From Treponema phagedenis (GTDB lineage: Bacteria; Spirochaetota; Spirochaetia; Treponematales; Treponemataceae): a stretch of DNA of 64,000 bases. How positions within the stretch are numbered: the stretch's first letter is position 1; each line of letters begins with the position of its first letter. Below are positions 27,723-37,100 of this stretch, piece after piece. The notes below the pieces were generated by a model. The model worked only from the letters and a program-made list of their open reading frames with translations. It was not told the origin of the DNA and ran no database searches. The position numbers and the translations under genes were made by a program. Location: the NCBI RefSeq assembly GCF_008153345.1, contig NZ_CP042818.1, positions 620,001 through 684,000 of the forward strand, read 5' to 3'.

Positions 27723-29225
27723 ATGAAGCGACTTGCCCTTTTATATAAAAAAATTAAAAATATTCTCATTCTCATTTTTATAAAAGATAAATCACAGTAT
27801 ACGGCAAATAAAGTGCTGCTTTTCACTTTGCTTACGATTTTTCTTTTCAGCCTTTTAATCGGCGATAAAATAAAACGTCCCGCACTCCAAATCGAAAATA
27901 ATTATGTGCAAAGATTTTACCTTGCATTGGTAGAACCCCTTGCCGATCTTTCCCGGCGATTGCATACTGCCGACATTCTGCCTGTTACTCGGCGTTTTTT
28001 TCTTCGGTTAACCGAATTGGAAAAAGCTCCGCAGTGGGAAGAAGATTTTTTTTATGACAATCCGCAAAACTCGCACGCAGACAGCGTAAGCAATGCTGAA
28101 AAACATACAGACAGTGAGGATAAAAAGGGACAAACTAAAAGCGACAGTGAAATTCCCACTGCCGAAAAAATAAAATCATTTGCAAAACAGGATGCCGTTA
28201 TACCGGCCGGACCCCAAAAAGAAACCATACCAGCTGAACCTGCGGAGAAAGAAACTCCGCCATTGCAAAAAGAAGAACCCGAAATAAAACCGAAACAGGA
28301 AAAAGAACCCATAACCATAAAAGAGAAAAAACAAGAATCTCCCCCCAAAAAAGAGTCCGGCAAAAAACAGCAACAACAAAAAAAAGAACTTACCCTAAAA
28401 CAAACTCCGCAGCAAAAACAAACTCCGAAAATACAAAAACCGGCAAAGCTTAGTCCGCATATTGTTCGCAATTTTTCACCGAATACCGAAACCGCGGACA
28501 CCGGCGCGGACGAATTTTCCGCATCTCATCCTTTAAGAATTCTCATGATCGGAGATTCGCAAATGCGGTATCTTGCCGGAGGCGCACTACGAATTCTCGG
28601 CACCGATTCCGATATACGAATAGATGAAATCTCCGTGCTATCCTCCGGATTTATCAGAACCGATTATTATAACTGGCCTAAAAAGCTTGAAACACTTTTT
28701 GCCGCTCAAAAAAACAAAACCGCTTACGGTGCCGCAATTGTAATTTTGGGAATGAACGATAACCAGAGTTTTTACCTTTACGGAAAACCCTACGAGCCCG
28801 GCACGGCGGAGTGGGAAAAAAGATATAAAAAAAGAATTAAAAATCATCTTGATGTTTTGCTCACGTACGTTCCGAAAGTATACCTTCTCGGCATGCCCAA
28901 AGTAAGAAACAAAGAGTATGACAAAACACTTCACTATATTGAAAAAATGCAGCAAGAGGTTGTAAAAGAGTACGACAAACAAAAGGTTGAATGTATTTCA
29001 TTAACCGCTATTGCACCGGGAAAAAATGCACTTTATATGGACATGTTTCAAACGCCTTCGGGAAATAAAATTCAGCTGATGAATACCGACGGCATGCACT
29101 ATACTTTTTCCGGCGGAAAATACATCATGCAAGAGATTTTACAAAAAATACGCAAAGACTTCCGATTTAAAAAGAAAGACAAGACAGCCACTGAAAATCT
29201 TAAAAACAACGGAACACAAAACTGA
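27723..29225 (+). CDS. Membrane-anchored SGNH hydrolase/acetyltransferase (DUF459-like)
   Basis: A 500-residue protein with an N-terminal membrane anchor (about residues 25-42) and a long low-complexity Lys/Glu/Pro/Gln segment (about 115-250). The C-terminal SGNH domain has block I MIGDSQMRYLAGG near residue 276, block III LGMNDNQSF near 341, and a DGMHYTFSGG block V near 459. The low-complexity tether would let the domain span the periplasm. DUF459 proteins pair with MBOAT partners to finish O-acetylation. The linker includes homopolymeric C6A6. Confidence 0.8.
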   Translation: MKRLALLYKKIKNILILIFIKDKSQYTANKVLLFTLLTIFLFSLLIGDKIKRPALQIENNYVQRFYLALVEPLADLSRRLHTADILPVTRRFFLRLTELEKAPQWEEDFFYDNPQNSHADSVSNAEKHTDSEDKKGQTKSDSEIPTAEKIKSFAKQDAVIPAGPQKETIPAEPAEKETPPLQKEEPEIKPKQEKEPITIKEKKQESPPKKESGKKQQQQKKELTLKQTPQQKQTPKIQKPAKLSPHIVRNFSPNTETADTGADEFSASHPLRILMIGDSQMRYLAGGALRILGTDSDIRIDEISVLSSGFIRTDYYNWPKKLETLFAAQKNKTAYGAAIVILGMNDNQSFYLYGKPYEPGTAEWEKRYKKRIKNHLDVLLTYVPKVYLLGMPKVRNKEYDKTLHYIEKMQQEVVKEYDKQKVECISLTAIAPGKNALYMDMFQTPSGNKIQLMNTDGMHYTFSGGKYIMQEILQKIRKDFRFKKKDKTATENLKNNGTQN

Positions 29226-29271
29226 AATGAACCAAAAAAAATCAAAACTTTGCTCCGCTCTATTTTCTCTC

Positions 29272-29324
29272 TTTTATTAAAACGAGTCCGACACGCCGCA
29301 ACGGTGAGTAAACTTACCATAGGA
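29272..29324. repeat. Dispersed CAACGGTG repeat, copy D
   Basis: Reads TTATTAAAACGAGTCCGACA then CGCCGCAACGGTGAGTAAAC and TTACCATAGG. Uninterrupted copy, located between the SGNH-type gene and dnaX. Confidence 0.7.
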
Positions 29325-29425
29325 AAAGCTTTTTTCTTTACGGCAATTAAGGACTTAGACAACCTTTGCACAGTAGCAATTCAAAAATTTTCGCATTGTA
29401 TATCTCGAGAGGTTTCTGTTTCCGC

Positions 29426-29462
29426 TTTTATTTTATACCACTTTGTGTTATAATCCCGTTTA
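29426..29462 (+). promoter_or_regulatory. Promoter for a possibly leaderless dnaX transcript
   Basis: A perfect TATAAT (29449-29454) ends 7 bases before the dnaX ATG at 29462, which places the expected transcription start at or next to the ATG. No Shine-Dalgarno is present. A TTTTAT hexamer 17 bases upstream (29426-29431) is a weak -35. Confidence 0.45.
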
Positions 29463-31231
29463 TGACATACCAAGTAACTGCGACGCGCCGAAGACCGCAG
29501 CGGTTTGAGGACTTGCTTGGACAGGATTTTGTAGCCGCAACTTTGCAGAAATCCATTCAAGCGGGAAAAATTGCACATGCGTATTTATTTTCCGGTCCGA
29601 GAGGTTGTGGAAAGACGAGTTCGGCGCGTATTCTTGCAAAAGCGCTCAATTGTGAATCAGGCCCTGCGCCGACCCCTTGCGGAACCTGTACGGCATGCAC
29701 GGAAATTACCGCAGGGTCAAGCCTTGACGTAATTGAAATTGACGGCGCATCAAATACCAGCGTAAACGATATGCGCCAAATAAAAGATGAAATTTTATTT
29801 CCGCCGAATGCAAGCAGATATAAAATTTATATTATTGACGAAGTACACATGCTTTCCACCAGCGCCTTTAATGCCTTGCTTAAAACAATTGAAGAACCGC
29901 CGCCCTATGTTATTTTTATTTTTGCAACCACGGAGTTGCACAAAGTGCCAGCAACAATTAAAAGCCGCTGTCAGCAGTTTAATTTTAAACTGGTCAGTGT
30001 TGAGCAACTGAAAGAAGCCTTAGCGCAGGCGGCGATGGAATCCGGCATTCAGGCGGATGATGAAGCACTATACTGGATTGCGAATGAGGCAACGGGAAGC
30101 GTCCGTGATGCTTATACCCTTTTCGATCAAATAGTTGCTTTTTCAGACGGGCATATCACCTTTGAAAAAATACAGGAAAAACTCGGTCTTACCGGTGTTG
30201 ATTCTATCGGAAAATTATTAACCGCCTGTGTAGAAAAAAATAGTAATACAGCGCTGTTATTGTTAGATGAAATTCTTCAAAACGGCATTTCCGTTGAACA
30301 ATTTGTTGTCGACTCGGTGCATTATTTCAGAAGCCTCCTGTTTATTAAACAAGGCATTACAAAAGAAGCTTTAATTGGGCAGCGTGCAGACAGATTCCCC
30401 GCTGCGATTGTAAACGGTTGGTCGGTTTTGCAAATTGAGCGCGGGCTTTCGCTTATGTTGGAACTTTTTAAAGACATCCGTTTTTCTGTTGACCCGCGGT
30501 ATGAACTTGAACTTGCCGTTTCTCGGCTTTCATGGCTCAGTGATTATGTTTCTCCGGTGCAGCTGAAACAGGCTTTTGAAAAGGCGGCGCAAATGCTTAA
30601 AGGCGAAGCGGCATCCGCAACTTTACCGCAGAAAAAAAGCCCCGCGGGATTTTCCCACCAGCAAACCGTCGAACCTCATAATAGCAGCATACAGAGCTCC
30701 GGGGCGGCGCAAGGTAGGGATAGCTCCCCTTTTCGTAATGCGGGCGGTGTTCAGTCTGTTCGAAATTCTTTTACGGAAGAAGATACAAACGTTTTTTCCG
30801 ATGCACGGCTGCAAACCGCTGCTCTACAAGAATCAGACAACCTCGCCCGCACAATTGACTGCGAGGTACTAAAAGACACTCTTGTTGACCGATTTCAAAC
30901 AGAGCAAGGAATGCTTTCCGCTGCTTTAGCCGGCTCGGATGACTGGGAAAGCGAAGACAGCGTTATAACGATATTTGTTAAAACAGGCTATGAAATTTCC
31001 ATGCTTAACAAAAACAAACGCTTGCTTAGTGATAAGGCTTCAGAGTTGCTAAACCAAAAGGTTAGTTTTCAAATAAAACTTTTATCCGAAAAACAGGAAA
31101 AACCTGTTCAAGCGGAAGACGAACTTCCGACGCAGGTGCTGATGATTAAAAAACTTTTAAAAGGAAAAGTGTTAAAAATACAACAAAAACCGACTGTAAG
31201 TAAATCCGTAAAAATGGAGGAAGAAGAATGA
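29462..31231 (+). CDS. dnaX: DNA polymerase III subunit gamma/tau
   Basis: A 589-residue clamp-loader ATPase. Walker A GPRGCGKT is at residues 45-52. The zinc module CESGPAPTPCGTCTAC follows at about 65-80, Walker B YIIDEVHML near 123 and the SRC sensor motif (IKSRCQQF) near 166. ATG 29462 is chosen because MTYQVTATRRRPQRFEDLLG is the conserved start. The frame is open 96 bases further upstream but that extension is not conserved-looking. It overlaps ybaB by 4 bp, forming the widespread dnaX-ybaB-recR replication/repair operon. Confidence 0.95.
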   Translation: MTYQVTATRRRPQRFEDLLGQDFVAATLQKSIQAGKIAHAYLFSGPRGCGKTSSARILAKALNCESGPAPTPCGTCTACTEITAGSSLDVIEIDGASNTSVNDMRQIKDEILFPPNASRYKIYIIDEVHMLSTSAFNALLKTIEEPPPYVIFIFATTELHKVPATIKSRCQQFNFKLVSVEQLKEALAQAAMESGIQADDEALYWIANEATGSVRDAYTLFDQIVAFSDGHITFEKIQEKLGLTGVDSIGKLLTACVEKNSNTALLLLDEILQNGISVEQFVVDSVHYFRSLLFIKQGITKEALIGQRADRFPAAIVNGWSVLQIERGLSLMLELFKDIRFSVDPRYELELAVSRLSWLSDYVSPVQLKQAFEKAAQMLKGEAASATLPQKKSPAGFSHQQTVEPHNSSIQSSGAAQGRDSSPFRNAGGVQSVRNSFTEEDTNVFSDARLQTAALQESDNLARTIDCEVLKDTLVDRFQTEQGMLSAALAGSDDWESEDSVITIFVKTGYEISMLNKNKRLLSDKASELLNQKVSFQIKLLSEKQEKPVQAEDELPTQVLMIKKLLKGKVLKIQQKPTVSKSVKMEEEE

Positions 31232-31545
31232 ATTTAAATCCCTTTGAAATTATGAAAAACGCAAAAAACATTCAAGAACAGCTTGAAAACCTTCAAAGCG
31301 AATTAAAACAAATAACCGTTGAAGGAGCTTCGGGGGGCGGACTTGTAAAAGTAAAACTTGACGGAAATTTCACCCTCCTTGAAATACTGCTTGACCCGAT
31401 TGCAGTTGACAATAGAGATGTTCCTATGTTGCAAGATCTTATCCGCTCCGCACATGCCGATGCGATAGAAAAATTAAAGGAGGCTATGAAAGAAAAGCTC
31501 GGTCCCTTAGCTTCAATGGCAGGCATAGGAGGGCTTCCGTTTTAA
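31228..31545 (+). CDS. ybaB: YbaB/EbfC nucleoid-associated protein
   Basis: A 105-residue YbaB/EbfC DNA-binding protein, dimeric and nucleoid-associated, first studied as EbfC in Borrelia. The family stretch GASGGGLVKVKLDGNFTL is present at residues 32-49. It starts in an ATGA overlap with dnaX and its stop overlaps the recR ATG by one base. Confidence 0.93.
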   Translation: MNLNPFEIMKNAKNIQEQLENLQSELKQITVEGASGGGLVKVKLDGNFTLLEILLDPIAVDNRDVPMLQDLIRSAHADAIEKLKEAMKEKLGPLASMAGIGGLPF

Positions 31546-32138
31546 TGAATGCACTTGATGATCTTATCGATAACTTTTCCCGCCTTCCCGGAATAGGCAA
31601 GAAATCTGCAATGCGGCTTGCCTATCATTTACTCAAAAGAAGTCCGACAGAAGCACAAGCACTTGCGAAAAGTATCTTAATGCTCCATGAAAAAATTCAT
31701 CCATGCTCCGTTTGCGGTGCTTTTACCGATCAAGACCTCTGTCTTATTTGTGCAGATCCTTTGCGGGATACTTCTACCATTTGTGTTGTCGAGCAACCAC
31801 AGGATGTAGAAACAGTTGCGGCGGTAGCGGAATACAATGGGCTTTTCCATGTGCTTGGCGGTGTCATCGCACCGCTTGAAGGAGTCGGTCCCGATCAATT
31901 AAGAATAGGCGAATTAATAAAACGTATTCAGCAGGGAAATATAAAAGAAATTATTCTGGCAACAAACCCGACAATTGAGGGAGACACCACCGCCCTCTAT
32001 TTACAAAAAATACTGCAGGATTTTTCATTAACTGTCAGCCGCCTTGCCTCTGGACTTCCCGTCGGCGGCGACCTCGAATACACGGACAGACTCACTCTCG
32101 CCCGAAGTTTTAGAGGACGGATTAACTTAAGTTCTTAA
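31545..32138 (+). CDS. recR: Recombination protein RecR
   Basis: A 197-residue RecR. The helix-hairpin-helix LPGIGKKSAMRLAYHLL is at about residues 14-30, the four-Cys zinc site (CSVCGAFTDQDLCLIC) at about 54-69 and a Toprim domain thereafter (VVEQPQDVETV near 79). It acts with RecF/RecO at stalled forks and gaps. It is translationally coupled to ybaB by the one-base TAATG overlap. Confidence 0.96.
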   Translation: MNALDDLIDNFSRLPGIGKKSAMRLAYHLLKRSPTEAQALAKSILMLHEKIHPCSVCGAFTDQDLCLICADPLRDTSTICVVEQPQDVETVAAVAEYNGLFHVLGGVIAPLEGVGPDQLRIGELIKRIQQGNIKEIILATNPTIEGDTTALYLQKILQDFSLTVSRLASGLPVGGDLEYTDRLTLARSFRGRINLSS

Positions 32139-32210
32139 TACTGTTGCGCAAACTACATCGGGGAAGTCGATCTGCAGGTTCATATAATTAACAAAACCTA
32201 TGCAAACGTT

Positions 32211-32819
32211 TTAAAACAATCCTTGTAAAGGTTTAAATACATCGCGCAGTTCGGGGTTTTTTGCATAATAGTGTTTTTCAAGTTCCTCTTCGCTTAAGCC
32301 CATAAGTTCATGGCTCATATAGTGAATCCATAGATCATCGGCTTCGGAATGAATATCATGTTTTCTGCACCAATAATCCGGTTGAATGGGCTCGGGCTTT
32401 TTATAATGAAAGATTTTATAATCATGAACGGCAATTTTTATATCTCTGCGCGGGATTCCTTTTTCAATTAAGGTGTCAACAAGGTAGTTTATTGTTATCC
32501 CCGAATCAAAGATATCATCAACTAAAAGAATCTTTGTTCCTTTGCGTAAATTTTCAGGCGGTAAGGTCCAGCCGTCAATACTGATTTTATCCTGTACCTG
32601 CACATTTGAATAAAAGCGCACCACGACGGCAGCATATAAAATAGGTTGCTTTCCGCGGAATGCAACCTTAAAATATTCACTTATTACATTCCCTAAATAT
32701 GCACCGCCTCGCAGCGAAACATAAATTACATTCGGAATAAATTTATCGCCGATAATTTGCTGTGCCAGTTTAAAACCGTTGTTTCTGATATTGTCATATG
32801 AAATAAAATCTTTTATCAT
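32211..32819 (-). CDS. Purine-type phosphoribosyltransferase
   Basis: A 202-residue type I PRTase. The PRPP loop ILLVDDIFDSGIT is at about residues 97-109 and an SLRGGAYLGN loop near 35-44. Salvage enzymes of the Hpt/Gpt kind convert hypoxanthine or guanine plus PRPP to IMP or GMP. The C-terminal half is longer than in Hpt and ends in an unusual acidic tail, so the base cannot be assigned. It is convergent with recR and close to the PRPP-riboswitch purine operon. Confidence 0.75.
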   Translation of the reverse strand: MIKDFISYDNIRNNGFKLAQQIIGDKFIPNVIYVSLRGGAYLGNVISEYFKVAFRGKQPILYAAVVVRFYSNVQVQDKISIDGWTLPPENLRKGTKILLVDDIFDSGITINYLVDTLIEKGIPRRDIKIAVHDYKIFHYKKPEPIQPDYWCRKHDIHSEADDLWIHYMSHELMGLSEEELEKHYYAKNPELRDVFKPLQGLF

Positions 32820-32977
32820 TGGATTTGCCTCATCTAAATAAGACTGAATTATATCATTTTTATTTTTTTTTTACAAGAAGATTTTTTTATATTCTCTCGG
32901 GTGTATACTTGAAAGAACAACCGCAGAGGGAGAGAAAAATAATAACCAGAACTGTCTCTGAATGTGCACCGGTTCTA

Positions 32978-33112
32978 AACAGAAACGATGTTTTAAAAGC
33001 ACAAACTTTTTCCAAGTGCTTTTAAGACTTATGGGTGGTATTTTGATACGAATGGCAAAATAACACCGTTGCGCCGTGTCGGACTCTTTTTGATAAAATT
33101 TTTTACAAGTTC
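32978..33112. repeat. Hairpin module plus dispersed repeat, copy E
   Basis: A GATGTTTTAAAAGCAC hairpin with loop AAACTTTTTCCAA (the same block as at 47355-47410 in reverse) precedes ACCGTTGCGCCGTGTCGGAC and TTTTTGATAAAATTTTTTAC. Non-coding. It lies between the phosphoribosyltransferase gene and the purine riboswitch. Confidence 0.65.
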
Positions 33113-33199
33113 CGTGTAAATCGTGGCGTCCAAAAAATTGCAATTTTATTTTTCATGCGTACGTCCTGACAATCGGTTCGGCCCTACTTGACATTTTTT

Positions 33200-33325
33200 T
33201 TGAATTTGCACACACTGAACCCGTGCTCGGAAATTGAGGTGCGACCTTGTATGACCGGCGAAAGTGTACCTAGGGTTCCGAAGGCTGAAGCCTTGTCTGG
33301 TCCAAGCGGTACGAGTATTCTTTAC
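33200..33325 (+). promoter_or_regulatory. ykkC-family riboswitch, PRPP subtype
   Basis: The conserved ykkC elements appear in order: GGTGCGACCTTG, ATGACCGGCGAAAGTGTACC, TAGGGTTCCG, a GGCTGAAGCC hairpin, then TGGTCCAAGCGGTACGAG. The variable hairpin and the GGTCCAAG/GGTAC tail match PRPP riboswitches better than guanidine or ppGpp ones, and the downstream genes are purine-synthetic. PRPP is the substrate of PurF in this operon. The ligand is an inference from motif and context. Class membership (ykkC) is strong. Confidence 0.85.
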
Positions 33326-33350
33326 TGAATATGACACCTTAGGGAAAAAA

Positions 33351-33391
33351 GCCCAGGGGGTAGGTTTCGCTTAGAACCTACTCTTGCGGGC
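33351..33391 (+). promoter_or_regulatory. Expression-platform hairpin of the purine riboswitch
   Basis: GTAGGTT (33360-33366) pairs with AACCTAC (33375-33381), with an outer GCCC/GGGC (33351-33354/33388-33391). No T tract follows, so it is not a textbook terminator. It lies 11 bases before the CGGAGG Shine-Dalgarno of purC, so control of translation or a weak attenuator is possible. Confidence 0.5.
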
Positions 33392-33416
33392 ATAGAATTT
33401 CTCGGAGGTAACTCGT

Positions 33417-34103
33417 ATGCAATTAGTGTACACAGGCAAAACTAAAAATGTTTTTTCATTGGAAAACGGAAACTATCTTTTACAATTCAAAGATGACGTA
33501 ACCGGCACTGACGGAGTTTTTGACCCGGGTGCAAATCAAGTAGCATTGACGATCGAAGGTATCGGTAAAGAAGACTTACGCGTCAGTACTTTTTTCTTTC
33601 AACAAATTAACAACGCAGGATTCCCCACACATTTTATTTCTTCAAATATAGAAGCTGCGCAGATGGAAGTTATTCCGGCTGAAGCATACGGTAAAGGTTT
33701 GGAAATGATTTGCCGCTTTAAGGCGGTCGGCAGTTTTATTCGCCGTTACGGATTATACGCAAAGGAGGGACAAGCCCTTGATGCGTATGTGGAATGCACG
33801 TTAAAAGATGACGAGCGCGGCGACCCGCTTATCACCTCCGATGCGCTTGAGCAATTAGGCATTATCACAAAAAAAGAATATGAGCGCATGGCGGAGGCAA
33901 CAAAAAAAATCTCTGTTCTGATTAAAAATATTTTAGCGGAAAAAGGTTTGAGCTTATATGATATTAAGCTTGAGTTTGGAAAAGCAAAAAGCACCGGTGA
34001 GTTTTTACTCATCGATGAAGTGTCCGGCGGAAATATGCGCGTCTATAAAGACGGCGTTTATGTGGAGCCAAAAAAACTTTCGCAGTATATTTTAGCCGAG
34101 TGA
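33417..34103 (+). CDS. purC: SAICAR synthase
   Basis: A 228-residue phosphoribosylaminoimidazole-succinocarboxamide synthase, joining aspartate to CAIR with ATP. It starts MQLVYTGKTKNVFSLENG, the usual GKTK opening. LIDEVSGGNMRVYK near residue 199 matches the family's DE-x-x-x-x-x-x-R motif. CGGAGG Shine-Dalgarno. First gene of the riboswitch-controlled purC-purL-purE-purF set. This enzyme uses aspartate, not glutamine, so it is unaffected by the glutaminase losses in its neighbours. Confidence 0.95.
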   Translation: MQLVYTGKTKNVFSLENGNYLLQFKDDVTGTDGVFDPGANQVALTIEGIGKEDLRVSTFFFQQINNAGFPTHFISSNIEAAQMEVIPAEAYGKGLEMICRFKAVGSFIRRYGLYAKEGQALDAYVECTLKDDERGDPLITSDALEQLGIITKKEYERMAEATKKISVLIKNILAEKGLSLYDIKLEFGKAKSTGEFLLIDEVSGGNMRVYKDGVYVEPKKLSQYILAE

Positions 34104-34129
34104 TTTTTTTAAATAAGAAGGGAAATTAA

Positions 34130-37100
34130 ATGAAAGAGTTTATACTCGTAACAGAAATTATTGATGAGTTTGATGAAGAATCTAAAAATCTTTATAGAGA
34201 GATAAAAAATTTTTTGCAATGCAACGGTGTGCAAAAAGTAAAAGTCTTTCAGCATTATCACATCCAAGTTGAGGATGAGAAAAACTTTGCTGCAATTAAA
34301 ACACTGTTTAATCAAAACGATACAATTCTTTATGAGGATTTACGTGCACTGAAAAATTACGAAACAGCTTTTCGCGTACAATTTCATGAAGGGCAGTACA
34401 ACCAGCGGGAAGACATGCTGAATCAACTTGCGGAATTTTCTCTCGGTATTGCGTGTACAATACGCCATACAAAAATTGTAAGCTTGTCCGGCTTATCGGA
34501 TTCTGAAATTATAAAACTAAAAAGCTATTACATTAACTCGGTTGAAATGAAAGAAATTCCGCTTGATGCCGGTTTTGCGGTTTTATCCGATTCAACTTTA
34601 GAAGAGCTTGAGCCGGTGAAAGGTTTTATCTCTTTTGATAAAAATGATTTACAAAAACTTTTGCCGCTGTTTTCAATGGATATGGATGATTTACTGTTAT
34701 GCCAAGATTATTTTAAAAAAGAAAACAGAAATCCGAATATGAGCGAATTAAAAATGATTGATACCTATTGGTCAGACCATTGCAGGCATACAACTTTTTT
34801 AACCGAGCTTTCTTCAATACAAATACACGAAGGCACATACAAAAAACTTTTTGAATCTTGTTTGCAGCAATACCTTGCAGATAAAAAAAAGGTAAGCGCG
34901 CATAAATCTGTTTGTTTGATGGATATTGCAACCATCAATATGAAAAAGAAACGTGCGGAAGGCACGCTTGACGAAGTGGAAGTTTCCGATGAGGTAAACG
35001 CCGCAAGTGTTTTTATCGACATAACGGTAAATAATAAACCGGAAAAATGGATTTTATATTTTAAAAACGAAACGCATAATCATCCGACGGAAATCGAACC
35101 GTATGGCGGCGCATCTACGTGTATAGGCGGCGGTATTCGGGATCCGCTTTCAGGCAGAAGTATTGTGTATCAGGCGATGCGCATCAGCGGTGCCGCAGAT
35201 CCGCGCACCCCCTATGAACAAACAAGAAAAAATAAACTTTCTCAGCGGAAGATTTGTTTGACAGCCTTGCAGGGCAATAGCGATTACAGCAATCAAATCG
35301 GCATGACCGCGGGCTATGCGCGGGAAGTGTATCACCCCGGCTACGAAGCAAAGCGCCTTGAGCTGGGCGCCCTTGTTGCGGCGGCTCCGCGGGAAAATGT
35401 TGTGCGCGAGAATCCGGTAGAAGGAGATCTGGTTTTACTGCTCGGTGGTAAAACAGGCCGCGACGGAATTGGTGCAGCGGTAGGTTCATCAAAAGAGCAG
35501 ACTGCGCAGAGTTTGCAAAAAGCAGGCGCCGAAGTGCAAAAAGGAAATCCGCTTATCGAACGGAAAATAATCAGACTCTTCCGCCGCTCCGATGCAAGTA
35601 AGCTTATTAAAAAATGCAATGACTTCGGTGCTGGCGGCGTTGCGGTTGCGGTAGGCGAACTTGCCGACGGTTTAGATATTTACCTTGACAAAGTGCCGGT
35701 AAAGTACGGCGGTATGCATGGTGGAGAAATTGCACTTTCAGAATCGCAGGAGCGAATGGCAGTAGTGATTGCACAAAAAGATTTGGAAACATTTCTTAGC
35801 CTTGCTGCGGAAGAAGATGTTCCCGCAACGCTTATCGCAAAGGTGCGTTCACATAACAGTATAAAAATGTATTATCATGATGCATTGATTATTGATTTAA
35901 AAAGAGAGTTGTTAAATTCAAACGGCGCAAAAAAAACTACCGCCGCAGTTATTACGCAACCTGAAGCATGCAATTATTTTTCTTGCAATAAAAACACTCT
36001 GCCGGTTAAAGCCGCGATCCTGCAATGCCTTTCGGATATCTCATCCTGCTCGCAGCAGGCGATGGCGGAACAGTTTGATTCCACTCTTGGACGCGGCACC
36101 GTGTTAATGCCCTTCGGCGGTATACACCAAAGAACACCGCAGCTCGGTATGGCTGCAAAACTTCCCGTGCCGCAAGGAAAAACGGATACATGTTCATTGA
36201 TGGCTTGCGGATACGATCCCGAGCTTTCATCACAGAGTCCTTTTCACGGCGGCTATTATGCGGTGCTTGATTCTATTGCGCGTATTGTTGCGATGGGCGG
36301 TGAATATCAAAAAATACATTTTAGTTTTCAGGAATACTTTGAGCGGCTCGGCTCATCTGAACAATGGGGAAAACCTTTAGCGGCTTTGTTAGGGGCGTAT
36401 AAGGCAATGCGGGACTTTGATCTTGCAAGCATCGGCGGAAAGGACAGCATGAGCGGAAGCTTTGAAGACCTCTCCGTTCCGCCGGGGCTCTTTAGTTTTG
36501 CGGTTGCACTCGGATCGGTGTCGACTGTTGTTTCACGCGAATTAAAAGCGCATGATTCAGTTGTTGTCTTGCTGCCCGTATATTTTACCGATGACAAAAT
36601 AGCCGATGTTGAAAAGTTAAAAGAAAACTTTAGTCTTGTGCAACAGCTTGCGCAAAACGGAAAGATCCGTTCGTCTTCCGTGCTGACAAGCTCCGGACTC
36701 ATTCATGCAGTACTTGAAATGAGTTTTGGAAATGAAATCGGCTTTGAAGTGCTGACCGAATGCGAAAAGCTTTTTGATTTTTCATACGGCTCAATTCTGC
36801 TTGAACTTGCGGAATCTGAATATGAACAACTGCTTGCAAACCGAGATTATCAGTTGGTTGCAAAAACTTTACAAGAACCGATTGTTAAAATTGCAAACGA
36901 GACAATCAGTTTATCGGAATGTATTTTAGCATATACTAAAACACTTTCTTCTGTGTATACACCGAGCGAAGAAATTCCTTCGCAAAAAATTACTGCGGTA
37001 CAAAATAAGGTAATCGCACAGACAAAAACTTTGAGTAAAAATAAGAAAGTGCTTATTCCGATAGTGCCGGGCTCATTCGGTGAATATGATTTACAGGATG

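Noticed and set aside
28052-28501. Minus-strand Cys/Phe/Ser-rich frame opposite the SGNH-type gene
   Set aside because: Antisense image of the Lys/Glu/Pro-rich linker; biased composition explains the open frame.
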